Shown piece by piece: positions 56,408 through 61,937 of a stretch of 61,937 nt of DNA. Every line of letters starts with the position of its first letter. Position 1 is the first letter of the stretch. Under the pieces are notes generated by a model. That model saw only the letters and a program-made list of their open reading frames with translations, ran no database searches and was not told where the DNA came from. The DNA is from Bacteroidales bacterium UBA3290. GTDB lineage: Bacteria; Bacteroidota; Bacteroidia; Bacteroidales; UBA932. A program made the position numbers and the translations under genes. The stretch spans positions 26,508-88,444 of the forward strand of contig DETK01000035.1 in assembly GCA_002361615.1 (NCBI GenBank). The letters run 5' to 3'.

Positions 56408-58933
56408 ATGAGAACCTATACCTACGAAGAAGCTTTTGCTGCCAGCCTGGCCTATTTCCACGGCGATGAGCTCGCAGCCTCGGTCTGGATCAACAAATAC
56501 GCCGTCAAAGACTCCTACGGCAACCTGTACGAACAATCGCCGGATGATATGCATCACCGTCTGGCGGCAGAGTTCGCCCGTATCGAGCGCAACTATCCCG
56601 ACCCGATGGATGAGGAGACGATCTATCAGCTGCTGAAGGATTTCCGTTTCGTCATCCCGCAAGGCGGCCCGATGACCGGCATCGGCAACGAGCACCAGGT
56701 AGCCTCGCTGAGCAACTGCTTCGTGATCGGTCACGACCGGCCGGCCGACTCCTACGGCGGCATCCTGATGGTCGACCAGGAACAGGTGCAGCTGATGAAG
56801 CGCCGCGGCGGCGTGGGTCACGATCTCTCGCAGATCCGTCCCACCGGCAGCCCCGTGCTCAACAGCGCCCTTACTTCCACGGGCATCGTTCCCTTCATGG
56901 AGCGCTTCTCCAACTCCACGCGCGAAGTGGCCCAGGACGGCCGCCGCGGCGCCCTGATGCTGACCATCTCGATCAAGCATCCGGATTCCGAGCGTTTCAT
57001 CGACGCGAAGATGGAGCAGGGCAAGGTGACGGGCGCCAACGTCTCGGTGAAGATCGACGACGAGTTCATGCGCGCCGCGCTCTCCGGCAGCCCTTACAAG
57101 CTCCAGTATCCGGTCTACAGCGACAATCCGAAGGTCGAGCGGACCATCGACGCCGCCAGCCTCTGGAAGAAGATCATCCACAATGCCTGGAAGTCGGCCG
57201 AGCCGGGCGTCCTGTTCTGGGACACCGTGCTGCGCGAATCCGTGCCCGACTGCTATGCCGACAAGGGTTACCGTACGGTCAGTACGAACCCTTGCGGCGA
57301 AATTCCGCTCTGCCCCTACGACAGCTGCCGCCTGATCGCGATGAACCTCTATTCCTACGTGAAGAATCCGTTCACCAAGCGTGCCCGTTTCGACTGGGAG
57401 CTGTTCCGGGACCACGTGGGCAAAACCATGCGTCTGATGGACGACCTGATCGACCTGGAGATGGAGAAGATTGAACTGATCCTCAAGAAGATCGAACACG
57501 ACCCGGAAGACGACGAGGTCAAGCGCATCGAGCACAATCTCTGGCTCAAGATCCGCAAGAAGACGCTCGGCGGCCGTCGTACCGGTCTGGGCATCACGGC
57601 CGAAGGCGACATGCTCGCCGCCCTGGGCCTGACCTACGGATCGCCCGAGGCCATCGAGTTCGCCGTCCAGGTGCAGAAGACCCTGGCCGTGGAGGCCTAC
57701 CGCGCCTCGGTCGACATGGCCGCCGGCCGCGGCGCCTTCCCGATCTACAATGCCGCGAAGGAAGAGCACAACCCGATGATCCTGCGCATCAAGGCCGCCG
57801 ACCCCGAGCTTTACGAGCGGATGGTCGCCACCGGCCGCCGCAACATCTCGATGCTGACCATAGCCCCGACCGGTACCACCAGCCTGATGACGCAGACCAC
57901 TTCGGGCATCGAACCCGTGTTCCGTCCGTTCTACCTGCGCCGCAAGAAGGTCAACCCCAACGACAAGAACGCCAAGATCTCCTTCAAGGACGAGAAGGGA
58001 GACTGCTTCGAGGAGTACTTCGTGTTCCACCACAAGTTCCTCGACTGGGCCGAGATCGCCGGGTACAAGCGTGAGGACGTCCTCAAGATGGGCCAGGCGG
58101 AGCTCGACGAGCTCGTGGCCCGCTCGCCGTACTACAAGTCTACGGCGGGCGACATCGACTGGGTGGCCAAGGTCCAGATGCAGGGCCAGATCCAGAAATG
58201 GGTCGACCACAGCATCAGCGTGACGGTCAACCTGCCCGAGGACATCAGCGAAGAGATGGTGTCGCAGGTGTACCGCACGGCCTGGGAGTGCGGCTGCAAG
58301 GGCATTACGGTTTACCGCGAGGGTTCCCGCACCGGCGTCCTGGTGTCGAGCGACAAGGACAAGGAGAAGAAAGCGGCCATCAAGCCGAAAAAGCGTCCGC
58401 AGTCGCTCGAGGCCGACGTGATCCGCTTCCGCAACGGCAGCGAGCACTGGATCGCGCTGGTAGGCAAGCTGGCAGGTCAGCCTTATGAGATCTTCACCGG
58501 TATCGTGGACGAGGATACCCGCAACATCCCGCGCAGCATCGAGCACGGCTGGATCGTCAAGGAGAAGGATATGAGCACCGGCAAGAGCCGCTACGACTTC
58601 CATTTCCAGGACAAGTACGGCTATCCCAGCGTGGTGGGCGGCATCTCGCACATGTTCAACAAGGAGTTCTGGAACTACGCCAAGCTGATCTCCGGCGTGC
58701 TGCGCAACGGCATGCCCATCGTGGACGTGGTGAACCTCGTGCAGGGGCTCGAACTTGACAGCGACTCGATCAACACGTGGAAGAATGGTGTGGAGCGCGC
58801 GCTCAAGCGCTACATCCCCGACGGCACGCGCGACGAATCGGGCAAGAAATGCAAGCACTGCGGCAGTTCGAACCTCGTGTATCAGGAAGGATGCCTGGTC
58901 TGCCTGGACTGCGGCTATTCGAAATGCGGTTAA
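56408..58933 (+). CDS. nrdJ: Adenosylcobalamin-dependent ribonucleotide reductase (class II)
   Basis: An 841-residue class II enzyme that makes deoxynucleotides with or without oxygen using adenosylcobalamin. SLSNCFVIG (near 103) holds one active-site cysteine and STNPCGEIPLCPYDSC (near 296) the radical cysteine and glutamate. GIGNEHQVAS, LTIAPTGTTS and the C-terminal zinc-ribbon-like CKHCGSSNLVYQEGCLVCLD tail are present. No N-terminal ATP cone is seen. The start MRTYTYEEAF at 56408 is preferred over a GTG one codon upstream. The organism must import or make B12; no B12 gene is in the window. ispE follows after 4 bp. Confidence 0.95.
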   Translation: MRTYTYEEAFAASLAYFHGDELAASVWINKYAVKDSYGNLYEQSPDDMHHRLAAEFARIERNYPDPMDEETIYQLLKDFRFVIPQGGPMTGIGNEHQVASLSNCFVIGHDRPADSYGGILMVDQEQVQLMKRRGGVGHDLSQIRPTGSPVLNSALTSTGIVPFMERFSNSTREVAQDGRRGALMLTISIKHPDSERFIDAKMEQGKVTGANVSVKIDDEFMRAALSGSPYKLQYPVYSDNPKVERTIDAASLWKKIIHNAWKSAEPGVLFWDTVLRESVPDCYADKGYRTVSTNPCGEIPLCPYDSCRLIAMNLYSYVKNPFTKRARFDWELFRDHVGKTMRLMDDLIDLEMEKIELILKKIEHDPEDDEVKRIEHNLWLKIRKKTLGGRRTGLGITAEGDMLAALGLTYGSPEAIEFAVQVQKTLAVEAYRASVDMAAGRGAFPIYNAAKEEHNPMILRIKAADPELYERMVATGRRNISMLTIAPTGTTSLMTQTTSGIEPVFRPFYLRRKKVNPNDKNAKISFKDEKGDCFEEYFVFHHKFLDWAEIAGYKREDVLKMGQAELDELVARSPYYKSTAGDIDWVAKVQMQGQIQKWVDHSISVTVNLPEDISEEMVSQVYRTAWECGCKGITVYREGSRTGVLVSSDKDKEKKAAIKPKKRPQSLEADVIRFRNGSEHWIALVGKLAGQPYEIFTGIVDEDTRNIPRSIEHGWIVKEKDMSTGKSRYDFHFQDKYGYPSVVGGISHMFNKEFWNYAKLISGVLRNGMPIVDVVNLVQGLELDSDSINTWKNGVERALKRYIPDGTRDESGKKCKHCGSSNLVYQEGCLVCLDCGYSKCG

Positions 58934-58937
58934 GCCT

Positions 58938-59678
58938 ATGCTCCTGTTCCCCAACGCCAAGGTCAATCTGGGCCTGAATGTCATCCGCAAGCGCTCCGAC
59001 GGCTACCACGACATAGAGACGCTTTTCGTGCCCGTGCCGGATCTTTGCGACGTGCTCGAACTGGTGCGCGCCGACACGTTCCGGATGCACGTATGCAACG
59101 CGGAGATCGCGGGCGAGAACCTCTGCGAGAAGGCCTGGCGGCTGCTCGCCCAGCGCTTCGACATCCCGCCGGTGGAAATCCATCTCTACAAGAAGATTCC
59201 GATGGGCGCGGGACTGGGCGGCGGATCGGCCGATGCGGCCTTCACGCTGACGGGCCTCAACACGCTTTTCGGTCTCGGCCTTCCGAAAGAGGAACTCGCC
59301 GGACTGGCGGCCCAGCTGGGCAGCGACTGTGCCTTCTTTATCTTCAACAAGCCGATGCTGGCCCGGGGCCGCGGCGAAATCCTCACGCCCTTCCGCTTTT
59401 CGCTGGAGGGATACCGGTTGCGCATCTTCCCGCAAAATGTTTTCGTATCGACGAAAGAAGCCTATGCCGGCGTCACGCCGCACGAGCCGGAGCACCGCAT
59501 CGAAACGGTGGTCAGGCGTCCGATCGACGAGTGGAAAGATTTGCTGGTCAATGATTTCGAGGCGAGCGTATTCGCGCGTCATCCGGAGCTGGCAGTTGCC
59601 AAACAGGCCCTCTACGACGAGGGCGCGCGCTATGCGGCCATGTCGGGCAGCGGATCAGCGCTGTTTGCAATCTACTAG
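58938..59678 (+). CDS. ispE: 4-diphosphocytidyl-2-C-methyl-D-erythritol kinase
   Basis: A 246-residue GHMP kinase of the non-mevalonate isoprenoid pathway. FPNAKVNLGLNVIRKRSDGY at the N terminus and the ATP loop PMGAGLGGGSADAAFTLTGL are diagnostic, with SGSGSALFAIY at the C terminus. Slightly shorter than the E. coli enzyme. It begins 4 bp after nrdJ, and its last 24 nt overlap the convergent DUF5106 gene. Confidence 0.95.
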   Translation: MLLFPNAKVNLGLNVIRKRSDGYHDIETLFVPVPDLCDVLELVRADTFRMHVCNAEIAGENLCEKAWRLLAQRFDIPPVEIHLYKKIPMGAGLGGGSADAAFTLTGLNTLFGLGLPKEELAGLAAQLGSDCAFFIFNKPMLARGRGEILTPFRFSLEGYRLRIFPQNVFVSTKEAYAGVTPHEPEHRIETVVRRPIDEWKDLLVNDFEASVFARHPELAVAKQALYDEGARYAAMSGSGSALFAIY

Positions 59679-60482
59679 GATCAATTCGAGCGGGGCATCC
59701 TTCCGGATGACCCGCTTTTCTTCATCAAGCAGATAAAGGGAAGGAATGGCACGCAGCCAGTAGCGCGTGTTGCTGTTGAGCACCTGGTCGGGGTCGTAGC
59801 CGCAGACCCAGCTGGCCGGATAGTTGGGCAGATAGTCCATCCAGGCCTGGATGTCGGTATCGGGGTAGATGTTGACTACGAGCAGCTCGCCGGAGGCGAT
59901 CATCGCCTCGATGGTCGGGTCGGCCGCCATGGTTTCGGTAATCTCCTTGCAGTTGGGGCAGCCCGGATTGCTGAAGAACAGCAGGGTGCGTCTCGGCCGG
60001 ACGGGCCGGCTGTCGATGGTCTCGTAGAGTGTGTGCGAGCGTCCGTTGCGGGTCATGAAATTGAAGTCCGCGGCCGGGGTACCGGGGCGGTTGAGGACGA
60101 TGCGGGGCGCGCACCAGCGGGCGTAGGCCTGCTGCTCCTGGGTGGCATGGGGCGAATTGAGCATGTGGTCCACCACGGGGATGTAGAGTTCCTCGTTGCG
60201 ATAGGGGCTGTTGGGATCGAAGATAAAGAATTCCTGCAGTTTGACGAGTTGCTGCCACTGGGCGCTGTCACCTTCTGCCGCCCGCATCACGCTGTCCTGC
60301 CTTCGGAAGGCGACCGTCAGGGGAACGTTTTGCAGGTCAATGACATACTTTTCGAACAGAGCCTGCTGCGTGGCCTGCGAACGGGAGCCGTATTCCGACA
60401 GGGAATGGTTTTCTGCGGCAGGTTTGCAGGAAAAAAGCAGGGACAGGAGCGCTGCGAACAGGGCCAGGTGACATTTTGTCAT
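59655..60482 (-). CDS. DUF5106/thioredoxin-like lipoprotein
   Basis: A 275-residue protein. MTKCHLALFAALLSLLFSC is a lipoprotein signal with Cys19. The N-terminal part (about 40-150) matches the helical DUF5106 type; the C-terminal part is a thioredoxin fold with FFSNPGCPNCKEITETM carrying a CxxC site (CPNC) and AIPSLYLLDEEKRVI with the cis-Pro. It is probably a periplasmic or surface thiol oxidoreductase, in the group of TlpA-like lipoproteins common in Bacteroidota. The start at 60482 is chosen for its signal; an upstream start at 60533 lies over the promoter. Convergent 24-nt overlap with ispE. Confidence 0.85.
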   Translation of the reverse strand: MTKCHLALFAALLSLLFSCKPAAENHSLSEYGSRSQATQQALFEKYVIDLQNVPLTVAFRRQDSVMRAAEGDSAQWQQLVKLQEFFIFDPNSPYRNEELYIPVVDHMLNSPHATQEQQAYARWCAPRIVLNRPGTPAADFNFMTRNGRSHTLYETIDSRPVRPRRTLLFFSNPGCPNCKEITETMAADPTIEAMIASGELLVVNIYPDTDIQAWMDYLPNYPASWVCGYDPDQVLNSNTRYWLRAIPSLYLLDEEKRVIRKDAPLELILVDCKQR

Positions 60483-60520
60483 AATTCCGGTGTTGGCATC
60501 CAATTTGCCGTTAGCAGGGG

Positions 60521-60528
60521 CAAAAATA
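60521..60528 (-). promoter_or_regulatory. Promoter box of the DUF5106 gene
   Basis: TATTTTTG on the minus strand, 39 bp upstream of the ATG. No CIRCE operator or TAnnTTTG box is visible for groES on the plus strand. Confidence 0.5.
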
Positions 60529-60556
60529 AACAAAAAACGTTAAAAATATATTGATC

Positions 60557-60829
60557 ATGAACATCAAACCATTAGCAGACAGAGTGCTGATCGAGGCCAA
60601 GGAAGCTGAGACCAAAACCGCCAGCGGACTCTATATTCCGGACTCCGCCAAAGAGAAACCGCAACAGGGAACCGTCGTCGCCGTGGGTAACGGCAAGAAA
60701 GACGAACCGATGGAGCTCAGTGTCGGTGACACCGTGCTCTACGGCAAGTATGCCGGTACCGAGATCACCGTGGACGGCAAGGATTATCTGATCATGCGTC
60801 AGAGCGACGTGGTTGCAGTTCTTAAATAA
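60557..60829 (+). CDS. groES: Co-chaperonin GroES
   Basis: A 90-residue GroES that caps the GroEL chamber. IKPLADRVLIEAKEAETKTA at the N terminus, the mobile loop TASGLYIPDSAKEKP and GTVVAVGNGKK are standard. The ATG at 60557 is used; the in-frame TTG at 60551 adds two residues. It is followed by groEL after 14 bp with a strong ribosome-binding site. An A/T-rich leader precedes it, but no heat-shock operator is seen. Confidence 0.97.
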   Translation: MNIKPLADRVLIEAKEAETKTASGLYIPDSAKEKPQQGTVVAVGNGKKDEPMELSVGDTVLYGKYAGTEITVDGKDYLIMRQSDVVAVLK

Positions 60830-60843
60830 AGGAGGAAAATACT

Positions 60844-61937
60844 ATGGCAAAAGACATCAAATTCGATATCGACGCACGCAACCTCATGAAAGAGGGTGCC
60901 GATGCATTGGCTAACGCAGTGAAGGTGACCCTCGGCCCGAAAGGCCGCAACGTGGTCATCGACAAGAAATTCGGTGCTCCCCAGGTGACCAAGGACGGTG
61001 TCACCGTGGCCAAGGAGATCGAACTGGAAGACCGCTTCCAGAACATGGGTGCCCAGATGGTCAAGGAAGTCGCTTCCACGACCAACGACCAGGCCGGTGA
61101 CGGTACGACCACCGCGACGGTGCTCGCCCAGAGCATCATCAACGTGGGTCTGAAGAACGTGGCCGCGGGTGCCAACCCGATGGACCTCAAACGCGGTATC
61201 GACAAGGCCGTCGAGGCCGTGGTCGAAGACCTCCGCAAACAGAGCCAAGCCGTGGGTGACGACTACTCGAAGATCGAGCAGGTCGGTACTATCTCTGCCA
61301 ACAACGACAACTACATCGGCAAACTGATCGCCGACGCGATGGCCAAGGTCAAGAAAGACGGTGTCATCACCGTGGAGGAGGCCAAGGGCACCGCGACCGA
61401 GGTCAAGGTCGTCGAAGGTATGCAGTTCGACCGCGGTTACATCTCCGCCTACTTCATGACCAATCCTGACAAGATGGAGACGGTCCTCGAGCAGCCGCAG
61501 ATCCTGATCACCGACAAGAAGATCTCCACGATGAAAGACCTGATGCCGATCCTCGAGCCCATCGCCCGGGAAGGCCGCTCGCTGCTGATCATCGCCGAAG
61601 ACGTCGATGGCGAAGCCCTGACGACGCTGGTGGTCAACAAACTGCGTGGCACGCTGAAGGTGGCTGCCGTCAAGGCGCCTGGCTTCGGCGACCGCCGCAA
61701 GGAGATGCTGCAGGATATCGCCACCCTGACCGGCGGTGTCGTGGTCTCCGAAGAGCGTGGCTTCACCCTCGAGAACTGCACGCCCGATATGCTGGGCCGT
61801 GCCGAGAAGGTGGTCATTGACAAGGAGAACACCACCATCGTCAACGGTGCCGGCGACAAGGATGCCATCACCGACCGTGCCAACCAGATCCGCAAGCAGA
61901 TCTCGACCACCACGAGCGACTACGACCGCGAGAAGCT
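60844..61937 (+). CDS. groEL: Chaperonin GroEL (N-terminal part, cut by window end)
   Basis: The first 364 codons of GroEL. KDIKFDIDARNLMKEGADAL, the nucleotide-binding KVTLGPKGRNVVIDKKFG and VTKDGVTVAKEIEL, and the catalytic loop DQAGDGTTTATVLAQ are all present, followed by most of the apical domain. GGAGGAA lies 5-11 bp before the ATG, an unusually good Shine-Dalgarno for this phylum. The gene runs off the window end. Confidence 0.97.
   Translation, partial: MAKDIKFDIDARNLMKEGADALANAVKVTLGPKGRNVVIDKKFGAPQVTKDGVTVAKEIELEDRFQNMGAQMVKEVASTTNDQAGDGTTTATVLAQSIINVGLKNVAAGANPMDLKRGIDKAVEAVVEDLRKQSQAVGDDYSKIEQVGTISANNDNYIGKLIADAMAKVKKDGVITVEEAKGTATEVKVVEGMQFDRGYISAYFMTNPDKMETVLEQPQILITDKKISTMKDLMPILEPIAREGRSLLIIAEDVDGEALTTLVVNKLRGTLKVAAVKAPGFGDRRKEMLQDIATLTGGVVVSEERGFTLENCTPDMLGRAEKVVIDKENTTIVNGAGDKDAITDRANQIRKQISTTTSDYDREK

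Noticed and set aside
55967..58990. A 1007-codon minus-strand frame opposite nrdJ
   Set aside because: Antisense to a well-identified gene; composition is typical of a GC-rich shadow frame.
60483..60556. CIRCE heat-shock operator before groES
   Set aside because: No GTTAGCACTC-type inverted repeat is present in the gap.

Overview
The window is from a Bacteroidota chromosome, most likely a fairly GC-rich, anaerobic, gut-type member of the Bacteroidales. This rests on recurrent TAnnTTTG promoter boxes, weak Shine-Dalgarno sites, a fused SecDF, a DUF4271-hemD-rnpA-yidD cluster, a fused glycine/ornithine-lipid-type acyltransferase, DUF2723 and DUF5106 proteins, and a class II (cobalamin) ribonucleotide reductase. 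Most genes are housekeeping or envelope genes. The unusual material is in the gaps between them.

Layout. 1-2.2 kb: the end of a succinate dehydrogenase/fumarate reductase operon (sdhA partial, sdhB), then a 303-bp gap packed with DnaA-box-like 9-mers and an AT-rich stretch, a possible origin. 2.2-17.7 kb: an unbroken plus-strand run of ruvB, a secreted Ntn hydrolase, mfd, an envelope-biogenesis block (outer-membrane barrel, repeat-rich secreted protein, LptC, PpiD-like chaperone), a giant coiled-coil lipoprotein and its partner barrel. 17.8-21.7 kb, minus: mutS followed by a MacB-type permease. 21.8-25.1 kb, plus: serine hydrolase, rsmA, and an endonuclease/exonuclease/phosphatase-family protein. 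25.1-26.8 kb: a gene-free accessory patch with several palindromic elements, a decayed duplicate of the preceding gene's 3' end, a 25-bp inverted repeat and an 8.4-copy array of a 54-bp unit. 26.8-32.8 kb, minus: thyA-folA-NSS transporter operon and secDF. 33-39.4 kb: SPOR protein, DUF2723 protein (minus), SUI1, DUF4271, hemD, rnpA, yidD. 39.9-48.2 kb: tadA and a Stealth-type transferase (minus), a large secreted protease-like protein, pnuC, a shortened uvrC (minus), the bifunctional acyltransferase. 48.8-56.2 kb, minus: LolC/E permease, rbfA, tyrS, phosphopantetheinyl transferase, tRNA-Gln, a ThiL homologue without its catalytic motifs, and a tandem metallophosphatase. 56.4-61.9 kb: nrdJ, ispE, a thioredoxin-like lipoprotein (minus), groES and the start of groEL.

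The most distinctive material is a set of intergenic and intragenic palindromic repeats. Family R1 has GCTTTTGC/GCAAAAGC ends, lies close to stop codons and carries interchangeable small hairpin modules, one of which shows compensatory stem changes. Family R2 is about 121 bp and is seen next to R1 at two loci. Family R3 is an ATTCCCGG/CCGGGAAT palindrome sitting in frame inside mfd and the endonuclease-family gene. Family R4 is a GGTTTTCG/CGAAAACC palindrome from which the 54-bp array appears to start. Two proteins also deserve attention: the ThiL-like probable pseudoenzyme and the UvrC that lacks about 100 residues between its two nuclease halves.

All assignments come from reading the sequence and recalled family knowledge. 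No database search, alignment program or folding program was run.
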